Origin: Nocardioides sediminis
GTDB taxonomy: Bacteria > Actinomycetota > Actinomycetes > Propionibacteriales > Nocardioidaceae
Reading direction: 5' to 3'
DNA length: 64,000 nt
Assembly (NCBI RefSeq): GCF_003047295.1
Contig: NZ_PZYZ01000007.1
Location: 1 to 64,000, forward strand
The notes below the pieces were generated by a model. It saw only the letters and a program-made list of their open reading frames with translations. It did not search any database and was not told the origin of the DNA. Positions within the stretch are counted from its first letter, which is position 1, and each line of letters starts with the position of its first letter. Below are positions 37,946 to 48,341 of the stretch, piece by piece. Made by a program: the position numbers and the translations under genes.

Positions 37946-39661
37946 ATGGCAACAAGTCGGCGGAAGAAGTCCGATTCGGGACAGGATCCTGAATTTCCGC
38001 TCCGGGATGCTGACGGGAAGATCAGCGTCCTGGTCGAGATGGCCGCGGCGCCAGGCGTGTCACCGGTGATGGCGAGCATGTCGTCCCGAGCGATCGACAT
38101 GACCGGGTTCGCCCACGACGAGGAGTTCGTCCCTGTTCCCCTGACGCCGCCCGGCGCTGCCCGGGCGCCCGGCCCCCTGGGCCTCGGCTTCGGGTCCGCA
38201 CCGCCGACGTCCTACGTCGTCCGCGGTCGGGTCGACGACGAGGGGGACATCGACTCCTTGCGGAGCCGGCCCGACGTGCTGGGAGTGTGGACCGACACGC
38301 CGGTCGCGCCCTTCCCCCAGGGACAGCTCGGCACCGCCGAACCGGTGGACAGCCCGGCAGCGGGAGCCTGTCCGATCGGGACGTGCGACTGCGGACCCGG
38401 GACGCCGAAGGGGACCATCGCCGACGTCGCGAACTACCTGGGCGTCTCCAACATCTGGTCGCTCGGCTTCCGGGGGGCGGGCATCGTCGTGGGCGTGGTC
38501 GACGGCGGGATCACGGCGCAGGGCCGTCCGGTCAAGACGGGCGAGACGTCGCGGCGGATCCCCCGGGTCATCGGCGGGTGGCCGACGGCCGACTGGGGCA
38601 CGGAGGCCAGCAAGTGGGGCGAGCACGGCAACATGTGCTCGACCGACGTCCTGGGCATGGCGCCCGACGCCCAGATCTACGACATGCGTATCTCCGGTGC
38701 TCCAGACATCCCGGCGACGATCAGCCGGGCGCTCCAGGCCTTCCAGTGGGCGATCAACCAGCACCGGATCGACGGCACGCCGCAGGTGCTGTCCAACAGT
38801 TGGGGCATCTTCCAGGAGTCGTGGGACCCGACGTACGCCCGCGACCCGAACCACCCCTTCACCCGCAAGGTCCTCGAGGCGCTGGACGAGGGCATCCTGG
38901 TGCTCTTCGCGGCCGGCAACTGCGGTGGCACCTGCCCCGACGGTCGGTGCGGACCGGACAACGGTCCCGGCCGGAGCATCTGGGGAGCCAACAGCCACCG
39001 CCGGGTGATGACCGTGGGAGCGGTGAACCGGAACGAGGAGTTCGTCGGTTACTCGAGCCAGGGACCTGGTGCCCTGGAGCCCAACAAGCCCGATTTCTGC
39101 GCGGTGACGCACTTCACCGGGTACTTCACCAGCGACAGCGGCACGTCCGCGGCCACGCCGATCCTGGCCGGTTGCGTGGCGCTGCTGAAGCAGGCGTTCC
39201 CGGCGAAGACGCAGGACCAGATCAGGTCGGCACTGGCCACCACTGCCAAGGACATCGGTCCGGCGGGCTTCGACCAGCACTCCGGTGCGGGCATCGTCAG
39301 GATCAAGGGCGCCTACGACTCGTTGCGCGGGATCGTGGTGCGGCCAACCTTGGCCTGTCCGTCGCGGGTCATCGCGTGCTCCTCGGTCGCCTGTCCCTCC
39401 GAGGTGTTCCGGTGCCAGCCGTCGCTCAGCACTCCGTGTGCGTCGTTGACCGTCGTCTGTCGCAGCCTGGCGTGTCCCACCAGCGGGGTCGCGTGCCAGT
39501 CGCTCGCCTGCCCCTCCACCGCGATCTCGTGCTCGTCGCGGGTCTGCCCGACGCTGGCGTGCCACGTGGATCCGATCGAGCCAGGGCAGTTCGAGGAGAT
39601 GTGGTACGACGAGGGCCAGGGCGGGCCGGGCGACCCGACCGCCGGATGGTACGGGGGCTAG
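37946..39661 (+). CDS. S8 subtilisin-like protease with propeptide and 12-cysteine repeat tail
   Basis: A 571-aa protein. Residues 26-125 form an I9-like propeptide (SYVVRGRVDDEGDIDSL, PDVLGVWTDTP). Residues 155-460 are a subtilase with a complete triad: Asp186 (VVDGG), His227 (GEHGN), Ser401 (SGTSAATP), plus oxyanion Asn325 (AAGNCGG). Residues 468-539 are a repetitive tail of 12 Cys with units of the form C-x-S/T-x4-C-x-S/T-x2. The protein ends with an acidic, Gly-rich segment. There is no signal peptide or membrane segment. ATG 37946 has AGGAGG 5 nt upstream. The next three genes encode a kinase, a HopA1 protein and a LanC cyclase, so the tail is probably converted to thioethers; this is inference. 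Disulfides or a beta-solenoid are alternatives. Confidence 0.88.
   Translation: MATSRRKKSDSGQDPEFPLRDADGKISVLVEMAAAPGVSPVMASMSSRAIDMTGFAHDEEFVPVPLTPPGAARAPGPLGLGFGSAPPTSYVVRGRVDDEGDIDSLRSRPDVLGVWTDTPVAPFPQGQLGTAEPVDSPAAGACPIGTCDCGPGTPKGTIADVANYLGVSNIWSLGFRGAGIVVGVVDGGITAQGRPVKTGETSRRIPRVIGGWPTADWGTEASKWGEHGNMCSTDVLGMAPDAQIYDMRISGAPDIPATISRALQAFQWAINQHRIDGTPQVLSNSWGIFQESWDPTYARDPNHPFTRKVLEALDEGILVLFAAGNCGGTCPDGRCGPDNGPGRSIWGANSHRRVMTVGAVNRNEEFVGYSSQGPGALEPNKPDFCAVTHFTGYFTSDSGTSAATPILAGCVALLKQAFPAKTQDQIRSALATTAKDIGPAGFDQHSGAGIVRIKGAYDSLRGIVVRPTLACPSRVIACSSVACPSEVFRCQPSLSTPCASLTVVCRSLACPTSGVACQSLACPSTAISCSSRVCPTLACHVDPIEPGQFEEMWYDEGQGGPGDPTAGWYGG
39347..39562 (+). other. DNA encoding the periodic Ser/Thr-Cys tail of the protease
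   Basis: It encodes residues 468-539. Cysteines lie at 471, 478, 483, 490, 498, 505, 510, 517, 522, 529, 534 and 539. Each has a Ser or Thr 3 residues before it (471, 483, 498, 510, 522, 534, 539) or 5 residues before it (478, 490, 505, 517, 529). The i,i+3 and i,i+5 spacings alternate for most of the array. Confidence 0.85.
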
Positions 39662-39667
39662 GGCTTG

Positions 39668-40687
39668 GTGGATCTCGACCGCCCCCTGCTGCCGAGACTG
39701 CTGTCCATGGGTCTGCTGTCGGAGCGCGACGTCGTCGACGCCGGCGTCGTGACGTCGAACCTGAGCAGCTCCAACCCGGTGGCAGCGGTCTCGGTGGGTG
39801 GCGCACCGCGGTTCGTCGCGAAGACCGGCCGCCCGGACGCGGAGCGCTGGGAGCAGGGCGACCCGGCGGCTGAGCGGGTCCTGCTGGGCCGGCTGGCTCG
39901 CGAACGCCCGTCATGGCTCCCGGAGGTCGTCGTCTGCGACAGCGACGTCCTCGTGATGGGCTTCGTCGGCGAGGGGCAGTCGCTGCACGGGCAGATGGAG
40001 GAAGGTCGTGAGCCGCGGCGGATGGCGACCCACGCGCTCGGCGCGGTGCTGCGGCAGGTGGCCGACTGGTCGACCGCAGACATCGCCCCTGCGCGTGTGC
40101 CGTGGATCTTCCGGCTCGCCGAGCGCCCATGGCCCCGCTTCGTCGTCGAGCACCCGCCCGCCGTCGACCTGGCCTCCACCGTCCTGACGCCTGTCGTCGC
40201 GCGGCGGCTGGGCTCGACGGCGGAGTCGTGGCGATCGACGCGTCTCATGCACGGGGACGTTCGCTGGGCGAACTGCCTGGTCGACGGCGGGGGTGGCATC
40301 GCGCTCGTCGACTGGGAGTACTCCGGCCTCGGCGACCCGGCGTGGGACCTCGGCTGCGCGTTGGCCGAGCACCTCGCCTGGGGACCGCTCGGCCCCGAGA
40401 CGGGCCCCGACCCGCTTGGTGACCCCGACGGACTCGCCGTCCGCGCGGTGGAGGCCGTCGCCAGCGAGTGGGCGTGGATCCTCGAGGCGTACGCCCGCGA
40501 TGCGTCGTCCGCGGTCGCCGACACCCTCGATGCCACGCGCTCGCACGTCGGCGCCCGGCTGTTGCAGATCGCCTTGCAGTGGACCTACTGGACGCCCGAC
40601 GACGCCGTGCGTGCGCGCTTCGTCGCCGCGGTGGCCTGCGCCCTGCTGGCCTCGCCGCCGGCACTCCCGGTGGGGTCAGCACCATGA
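39668..40687 (+). CDS. APH-family kinase, class V lanthipeptide-kinase-like
   Basis: A 339-aa protein of the aminoglycoside phosphotransferase fold. The N-terminal lobe is weakly conserved (RFVAKTGRPDAERWEQGD may hold the ATP-lysine). The catalytic loop MHGDVRWANCLV (Brenner HGD-x4-N) and the metal-binding VDWEYSGLGDPAWDLG are intact. Similar stand-alone kinases (LxmK-like) phosphorylate Ser/Thr of the precursor in class V lanthipeptide pathways; I infer that role here, acting on the protease tail. An antibiotic-resistance role is unlikely in this context. The start is 6 bp after the protease stop; GTG 39668 or TTG 39665 are both possible. Its stop overlaps the next ATG. Confidence 0.72.
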   Translation: MDLDRPLLPRLLSMGLLSERDVVDAGVVTSNLSSSNPVAAVSVGGAPRFVAKTGRPDAERWEQGDPAAERVLLGRLARERPSWLPEVVVCDSDVLVMGFVGEGQSLHGQMEEGREPRRMATHALGAVLRQVADWSTADIAPARVPWIFRLAERPWPRFVVEHPPAVDLASTVLTPVVARRLGSTAESWRSTRLMHGDVRWANCLVDGGGGIALVDWEYSGLGDPAWDLGCALAEHLAWGPLGPETGPDPLGDPDGLAVRAVEAVASEWAWILEAYARDASSAVADTLDATRSHVGARLLQIALQWTYWTPDDAVRARFVAAVACALLASPPALPVGSAP

Positions 40688-41655
40688 CCGTCTTCGGCGT
40701 CCTGCACACCCGGGTCTCGCTGGAGATCCTGGACGGGGTGAAGTGCGCCCTACGCATCCTTGGGAGATCAGAGTCCGCGAGCGTGGACGGGGTGCCGCTC
40801 GCAGGTGGGGCGGCTGACCTGCTGTACCTGGACTGGTACCTGAAGGCGGACGGCGAGCCGACGCCCGTCGACGGTCCACCGGCCCCCTGGCAGATCGAGC
40901 CGGTGGGCGTGCTGCGCGCGGCGCACTCCGCGGACGGCGAGTACGAGGCCGGCTGGCAGGTGGCGCGCGTCTCCAACCTCGGACGGCTGCACGTGCGACG
41001 TCCCGGCCGTCCGGATCGCGTCGTACCGAGGGCCGACGTGCTCCGCCACGACCGGCCGTTCCTTCCCGCTCGTCCTGGTGACGTGGTCGAGGTGTCGCGC
41101 CGGCACGACCTGGAGGACCCGTCCGGGTTCTGGTACACCTTCCTCGGCGGCTGGGACCCGGAGAGCCCGCCTGGCGACGTCGTGCGCATCTACTTCGCGG
41201 TGAGCCGCTCCGCGGCAGCGGATCTCGTGCACCGCCTGACCGAGCAGCTGCCGCGGGAGCTGGCCTGCTCTCTCAAGGTGGCGGTGGGCGACGACATGCT
41301 GGGGCGGCCCGACGCGGCGGTCCTCTACGCGTCGGCCGAGGACCTGCCCGCGGTGCTTCGGGTGGCCCGGGACGTACGCCGTGCCCTCGGGTCCGGCGTT
41401 CGCTCCCGCACACCGCCTCTCACCCTCCCCTTGGGTGACGGCCTGGCCCTGGCGGAGGAACCGCCGGGCGGCAAGCAGTCGTTCGGGCAACATCGCTGCG
41501 ATGCACTTCTTGCTGCGGCCGCCGAGGGTCCCGCGGACGACGGGCGGCTGCTGCGTCGTGCTCGCGAGCAGCTCGTCGAAGCCGGCATCGACCACCGGCA
41601 CCCGTACCGCAACCTCGGGAGCACCCTGAGCATCGACGCGGACGGCAGGTCATGA
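40684..41655 (+). CDS. HopA1-family protein, putative lanthionine-pathway lyase
   Basis: A 323-aa protein. The C-terminal 180 residues match the HopA1 family as it appears in actinobacterial RiPP clusters: VVRIYFAVSRSAAADLV, SLKVAVGDD, DAAVLYASAEDLPAVL, TLPLGDGLALAEEP, and KQSFGQHRCDALLAA near the end, finishing HPYRNLGST. In class V lanthipeptide pathways the HopA1 protein (LxmY-like) is the lyase that removes phosphate from Ser/Thr to give dehydroamino acids. That activity here is inference from family and neighbours. The N-terminal 150 residues have no family I recognise. ATGA overlaps on both sides show strict co-translation. Confidence 0.75.
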   Translation: MTVFGVLHTRVSLEILDGVKCALRILGRSESASVDGVPLAGGAADLLYLDWYLKADGEPTPVDGPPAPWQIEPVGVLRAAHSADGEYEAGWQVARVSNLGRLHVRRPGRPDRVVPRADVLRHDRPFLPARPGDVVEVSRRHDLEDPSGFWYTFLGGWDPESPPGDVVRIYFAVSRSAAADLVHRLTEQLPRELACSLKVAVGDDMLGRPDAAVLYASAEDLPAVLRVARDVRRALGSGVRSRTPPLTLPLGDGLALAEEPPGGKQSFGQHRCDALLAAAAEGPADDGRLLRRAREQLVEAGIDHRHPYRNLGSTLSIDADGRS

Positions 41656-42995
41656 GCGGCGCCGGGATCGCGTTCGAACGCGCGGCACACGTTCTCGGTG
41701 GTCGGCTGGCGGGCGCGGCAGTCCACCACGAGGGGCGGTGCGCCTGGCTCTCGTTCGACGTGGACGAGTCGAATCCCGCGGGCAGCGTGATCGAGACCTC
41801 CACGGGGCCCGACCTGTACGGCGGGACCGCCGGCATCGCGCTCGCACTGTCCTACCTGGCGAGCGGCGGGTCGGACCCGGTCGTGGCGGCCGCGGCCCGC
41901 GGGGGCCTGAGGCACGCCCTCGCCAACGTGGGAGACGACGTGTCGCTGCAGATGGGTCGGGCCGGCGTAGCCCTTGCCGCGCTGGTGGCGGGACGTCTCC
42001 TGGAGGACGCCGACATCGTGGCCGGCGGAGCGGACCTCGCTCGGGAGGTCGCAGATGTCTCGACGCGCGGCTCCTCGACGGGGGAGTGGGACCTCATCGC
42101 TGGCGATGCAGGGATCGCGTTGGCGCTCACGTCGTTCGCGGAGGAGACCGCGGACCCCGACCACCTCGGTGCGGCCGTGCAGACGGCGGACCGCCTTGCC
42201 GACGCGGGACTGGACACGTCGTACGGAACCTGCTGGCCGTCTCCATCTGCCGACGCGCCGGGGCTGGTCGGGCTCGGACACGGGACGTCGGGCGCTGCGT
42301 TGGCGCTGGCGACGGTCGCCGACCGCGCCGGGAGGGGCGACCTCGCCGCTCGTGCCGCCGACGCCTTGAGGTACGAGCGGGTCTGGTCCCACGCCATGTG
42401 GGGCTGGCCCGACCTGCGCGGGGTGACCGGTGCGAGAGCGGGGAGGACATCGCTGCCCTACCCGACGCAGTGGTGCCACGGGTCGGCCGGAGCCGGCATC
42501 GCCAGGGCCAGGATGCTTCGCCTGCCTGTCATGACCGGGCTCCTGGGGGAGTCCTGTCTCACCGAGGTCGCGGCGGCGGTGGAGGTCAGCACGACAACCA
42601 CCCTGCGCCAGCTGGCGACCCCGGACACCGGGCTGCCCAATCTCTCCATCTGCCATGGAGTGGGGTCGGTCGCCGAGCTGCACCTCGAGTGCCACCTGAC
42701 GTCCGGGGACCAGGAGCACCTGGACCACGCACGGCGGCTGACCCTCGCAGGGCTCGGTGTCCCCGAGGAGCTGCGCGGTGCGTGGCTCGACGGGTCTGTC
42801 TCCGAGACGGACCTCGCCGCCCCGCTGGAGCGCATCGCGTGCGGCCTGCCGGGCGGACCGGAGGTGCCGGGCCTGATGCTGGGCCTTGCCGGCGTGGTGG
42901 TGCTGCTGCTGCGGCTCGCCGACCCCGCCTCGGTGCCGGCACCAGGACTGGGCGCGGACACCGCCGACGGGTCCCGCACTAGACTTCTCCGGTGA
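41652..42995 (+). CDS. LanC-type lanthionine cyclase
   Basis: A 447-aa alpha/alpha-barrel enzyme. LanC repeats are evident: [84 protein letters not shown]. The three zinc ligands are Cys275 (QWCHG), Cys334 and His335 (SICHG), and the candidate acid/base is His210. These activate cysteine thiols for addition to dehydroalanine/dehydrobutyrine. It has no fused dehydratase, so the preceding kinase and HopA1 protein would supply that step. The most likely substrate is the protease tail. The start codon overlaps the HopA1-gene stop. Confidence 0.85.
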   Translation: MSGAGIAFERAAHVLGGRLAGAAVHHEGRCAWLSFDVDESNPAGSVIETSTGPDLYGGTAGIALALSYLASGGSDPVVAAAARGGLRHALANVGDDVSLQMGRAGVALAALVAGRLLEDADIVAGGADLAREVADVSTRGSSTGEWDLIAGDAGIALALTSFAEETADPDHLGAAVQTADRLADAGLDTSYGTCWPSPSADAPGLVGLGHGTSGAALALATVADRAGRGDLAARAADALRYERVWSHAMWGWPDLRGVTGARAGRTSLPYPTQWCHGSAGAGIARARMLRLPVMTGLLGESCLTEVAAAVEVSTTTTLRQLATPDTGLPNLSICHGVGSVAELHLECHLTSGDQEHLDHARRLTLAGLGVPEELRGAWLDGSVSETDLAAPLERIACGLPGGPEVPGLMLGLAGVVVLLLRLADPASVPAPGLGADTADGSRTRLLR

Positions 42996-43017
42996 ACGCA
43001 GGGGCGGAGGCGAGATC

Positions 43018-43326
43018 TTGACCAGCGCGGACCAGCCCGGCTCCGACCAGCAGCCGATGGCTGTCATGGTCGAGCTGCTCTCGAGACCTGGACCGTCGAA
43101 GACCGTCGACGACCTGGCTGCCGACCTCGTCGGCTTCGCGCCCGACCACGAGTTCGAGCCCGTGCCCATGGCCACCGGGCCCACGGGCGAGGGCCCGACC
43201 GTGATCATCCGCGGGTCGATCGACACGCCTGATCGCATGGCGCAGCTTGCCGCGCAGCCCGGCGTCGTGCGGGTGTGGCTGGACACACCGACCGCGCCGA
43301 TCGACCCGAGCGGCCTCGCCATCTGA
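43018..43326 (+). CDS. Stand-alone subtilase propeptide-like protein
   Basis: A 102-aa soluble protein. Residues 14-97 align without large gaps to residues 27-125 of the protease encoded first in this operon; shared signatures are GFA-x-D-x-EF-x-PVP and VVRVWLDTPTAP against VLGVWTDTPVAP. It therefore looks like a copy of the I9-like propeptide without a protease. Free propeptides of this type can fold subtilases in trans or inhibit them, so it may be the chaperone or antidote of the operon. TTG 43018 is chosen because GGAGG lies exactly 7 nt upstream and the gene is 22 bp behind lanC. No cysteine is present. Confidence 0.8.
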   Translation: MTSADQPGSDQQPMAVMVELLSRPGPSKTVDDLAADLVGFAPDHEFEPVPMATGPTGEGPTVIIRGSIDTPDRMAQLAAQPGVVRVWLDTPTAPIDPSGLAI

Positions 43327-43537
43327 GCCCCGCAGCTCCATCGATCAGGACTCGATCAATCGGCCCCCCCGGAGGATCGAGGCGACCGCCTGCTCCCGGC
43401 GACTGGACGAGCCCGACGGGCGAGGCGTCTCCGGCGGTGTGGCCGGCACGGCGAGCGCCTCGGCCGCGGCGCTGGCCTCGGGGTGGGGCCACGTCAAGGC
43501 TTGCTGCTCGCCCCTCGCGGTCGGCCGCCGACGTGGG

Positions 43538-43543
43538 TAGCGT
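43538..43543 (+). promoter_or_regulatory. -10 hexamer TAGCGT of the UBP zinc-finger gene
   Basis: TAGCGT ends 6 nt before ATG 43550. Confidence 0.5.
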
Positions 43544-43549
43544 CGGTCC

Positions 43550-43897
43550 ATGACCGAGACCGGCATCGACCCGTCCGTCCCGCCGAGCGGCCCCGGCTGC
43601 CTGGACTGCGAGGGGACGGGCGGATGGTGGTTCCACCTCCGCCGGTGCGCGCAGTGCGGCCACGTCGGCTGCTGCGACTCCTCGCCGAGCCAGCACGCCA
43701 CCGGCCACTTCCGCGAGACCGGACACCCGGTCGTGCAGAGCTACGAGCCGGGGGAGGACTGGTTCTGGGACTACGCGGAGCAGAAGGGCCGACGTGGTCC
43801 CGAGCTCGCGCCCCCGGCCTCCCACCCCGACGACCAGCCCTCGCCGGGGCCGGCCGGCCGGGTGCCCGACGACTGGCGCGACCGCCTTCACGGGTAG
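43550..43897 (+). CDS. UBP-type zinc finger protein
   Basis: A 115-aa protein whose first 70 residues are a UBP-type zinc finger: CLDCEG, RRCAQCGHVGCCDSS, QHATGHFRETGHPVVQSYEPGEDWFWDY, with the Cys and His ligands in place. In eukaryotes such fingers bind the ubiquitin C-terminus; bacterial stand-alone copies have no known partner. The C-terminal 40 residues are proline-rich and likely disordered. A single leaderless gene. Confidence 0.88.
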   Translation: MTETGIDPSVPPSGPGCLDCEGTGGWWFHLRRCAQCGHVGCCDSSPSQHATGHFRETGHPVVQSYEPGEDWFWDYAEQKGRRGPELAPPASHPDDQPSPGPAGRVPDDWRDRLHG

Positions 43898-43945
43898 TCG
43901 GAGGCCAGTTGCCCGGATGCCGAGCGCCGGGCGCCGTGACGTAAC

Positions 43946-43951
43946 TAGGAT
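43946..43951 (+). promoter_or_regulatory. -10 hexamer TAGGAT of a lipoprotein gene
   Basis: TAGGAT ends 6 nt before ATG 43958. Confidence 0.5.
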
Positions 43952-43957
43952 CGCGGC

Positions 43958-44413
43958 ATGGGGGATCCGCGGGTCGGCTGCGCGCTGCTGGTGCTCGTCC
44001 TGAGCGGTTGCTCGGCGGGCGGGGGCGAGGACGTGGTCGGGGCGGCACCCGTCCCGACGTCCACGACCACGGTCACCGCCACGGCGACGGTCACGGTCAC
44101 CGAGACCGTCGCCGCGACTCCTGACGCCACCCAGGTCCCCTCGGAGTCGGCGGCGGCCGCGCCGCCGCCCCTCGAGCTCGAGGTCTACGAGGACGGGTGC
44201 GGCGTGATCCGCTCGGAGGCCGAGCCCGGCGTCTCCTACGACAACCTGACCTGGTCGGTGAAGGACATGGCGGGCTTCCAGGTCCTGGGCCGGGTGGCCG
44301 AGAACGAGACCCGGTACCGCTACTTCATGGGGGGCAGGTTCACCGTGGTGCTCGAGGCGTACTGGGGCGGGGCCTACCGGCAGGTGAGCAACGAGGTCAC
44401 CATCAACTGCTGA
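43958..44413 (+). CDS. Hypothetical lipoprotein
   Basis: A 151-aa predicted lipoprotein with lipobox LSGC (acylated Cys18). A Thr/Val repeat (TVTATATVTVTETVAAT) forms a linker to about residue 70. The C-terminal 80 residues (YEDGCGVIRSEAEPGVSYDNL, GRFTVVLEAYWGGAYRQVS) look like a small beta-sandwich and end in a Cys that could pair with the internal one. No family recognised. Confidence 0.65.
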   Translation: MGDPRVGCALLVLVLSGCSAGGGEDVVGAAPVPTSTTTVTATATVTVTETVAATPDATQVPSESAAAAPPPLELEVYEDGCGVIRSEAEPGVSYDNLTWSVKDMAGFQVLGRVAENETRYRYFMGGRFTVVLEAYWGGAYRQVSNEVTINC

Positions 44414-44440
44414 CCGTTGCCCGGCGGGGTGCGGGCGCGA

Positions 44441-44446
44441 CAGGGT
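44441..44446 (+). promoter_or_regulatory. -10 hexamer CAGGGT of a hypothetical gene
   Basis: CAGGGT ends 6 nt before ATG 44453. Confidence 0.4.
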
Positions 44447-44452
44447 GGGGCC

Positions 44453-44809
44453 ATGGCGGCGTACACGGTCAACGAGGCGGCCGTGGAGCACGCCCGACGC
44501 CTGATCGAGGCCCGGCAGTACGTCCTCGACAGCGACTGGGGCGAGGTCCAGCCCCACGCGGCGGCGGAGAACCACTTCCTCGAGCGGCACTCCTGGGACG
44601 AGTACGCCGCGTGGCACCTCGGCCTGACCGTCGGCGCGAGGGACGGCACCAAGGCCCGCTACGCCTTCGTGTACGGCGACCTGCGGCGGGTCCACCGCAG
44701 CGGGCTCATCGCGTGCGTCTACCGCGCTGCCGAGTGGCGGCACAAGAAGATCGAGCTAGCGGCCCACGACCTGCTCCAGCGGCTCGACGCGCGGGCGGGC
44801 ATCGCGTGA
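44453..44809 (+). CDS. Conserved hypothetical protein
   Basis: A 118-aa basic soluble protein, mostly helical by composition ([65 protein letters not shown]). I recall similar short uncharacterised actinobacterial proteins but no named domain. It is rich in His and Trp for its size. A single gene upstream of aconitase. Confidence 0.7.
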   Translation: MAAYTVNEAAVEHARRLIEARQYVLDSDWGEVQPHAAAENHFLERHSWDEYAAWHLGLTVGARDGTKARYAFVYGDLRRVHRSGLIACVYRAAEWRHKKIELAAHDLLQRLDARAGIA

Positions 44810-44828
44810 CACCTCTCTCGGCGTCATG

Positions 44829-44846
44829 TATCTTGACATCGAGATA
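44829..44846. promoter_or_regulatory. 18-bp dyad upstream of aconitase
   Basis: TATCTTGACATCGAGATA has matching 5-bp ends (TATCT/AGATA) and inner GA/TC symmetry; seven of nine base pairs match. It lies 97 bp before the aconitase ATG and includes TTGACA, which might be a -35 element. Confidence 0.5.
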
Positions 44847-44942
44847 AACGCCGCACCCCACTTAGGGGTGCCTTGCTTCCCCCGCTTCGGCGCGCGACGG
44901 CAAGATGGGCGAAGACCCGACGACTTACAGGAGATGTGGCTG

Positions 44943-47756
<2,814 letters not shown>

Positions 47757-47759
47757 CCC

Positions 47760-48341
47760 TTGCGGGAGTTCATCGAGCGAGCGCAGGCGGTCGTCGGCGA
47801 CGACGGCCGCCTGCCGCTCGGCGGCATGGCCGACTGGGAGGTCTTCCCCTTCGAGCGGGAGGGCCTCCGGGTCCGCCCGCTCGACCAGTACGTCGTGCCC
47901 GAGCCGGACCGTCGCAAGGCGCCGGAGGACTGCAAGACGTGCACGGCGCTGGGACGCGACGACCTGGTGCTGCACCGCGGCTCGCGGCTGGGCGTGATCC
48001 GGCCCGGCGGCTGCAACCTCGTCTTCGTCGCCAACGTCGTCTCGCTCTCGCACGAGATGCTCGACGACCTCGACGACGAGGGGCACGTCGAGCTCGGACG
48101 CCTCATCGGTCGCACGTACGCCGCGATGAAGGCGCTCGAGGGCGTCGGCAACGTGCACGTCAACAAGTGGGAGAACGGCACCGGCCACCTCTCCGTCACG
48201 CTCCTGGCCCGGCCCGAGGGCGTGCTCCAGCTCCGCGGGTCCAACCTCGCTGCCTGGGCGGACATGCTGCCGCCCACGCCGGCCGACGAGCTCGGCGCCC
48301 GCGCCGTGCTCGTGCGGGAGGCCCTGGCGAACGCCGGGTGA
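47760..48341 (+). CDS. HIT-like family protein (tentative)
   Basis: A 193-aa soluble protein starting with TTG 3 bp after the acnA stop. A CKTC pair near residue 60 and the central NLVFVANVVSLSHEMLDDL, YAAMKALEGVGNVHVNKWENG and GHLSVTLLARP segments recall the HIT fold, but the canonical H-x-H-x-H triad is not present, so hydrolase activity is doubtful. The stop overlaps the start of the TSUP gene (GTGA), suggesting an acnA-HIT-TSUP operon. Confidence 0.5.
   Translation: MREFIERAQAVVGDDGRLPLGGMADWEVFPFEREGLRVRPLDQYVVPEPDRRKAPEDCKTCTALGRDDLVLHRGSRLGVIRPGGCNLVFVANVVSLSHEMLDDLDDEGHVELGRLIGRTYAAMKALEGVGNVHVNKWENGTGHLSVTLLARPEGVLQLRGSNLAAWADMLPPTPADELGARAVLVREALANAG

Noticed and set aside
39668..40687. 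Aminoglycoside resistance gene
   Set aside because: The APH fold is clear, but the gene is translationally coupled to HopA1 and LanC genes, which fits a RiPP kinase far better.
43345..43551. Minus-strand frame of about 68 codons ending REQAVASILRGGRLIES, with an ATG overlapping the UBP gene start
   Set aside because: No ribosome site or -10 element, Arg/Pro-rich N-terminus and no family resemblance; kept only as a remote possibility.
44829..44846. Plain sigma-70 promoter reading of TTGACA upstream of acnA
   Set aside because: No TANNNT hexamer stands 16-19 bp downstream of TTGACA, so I report the dyad instead.
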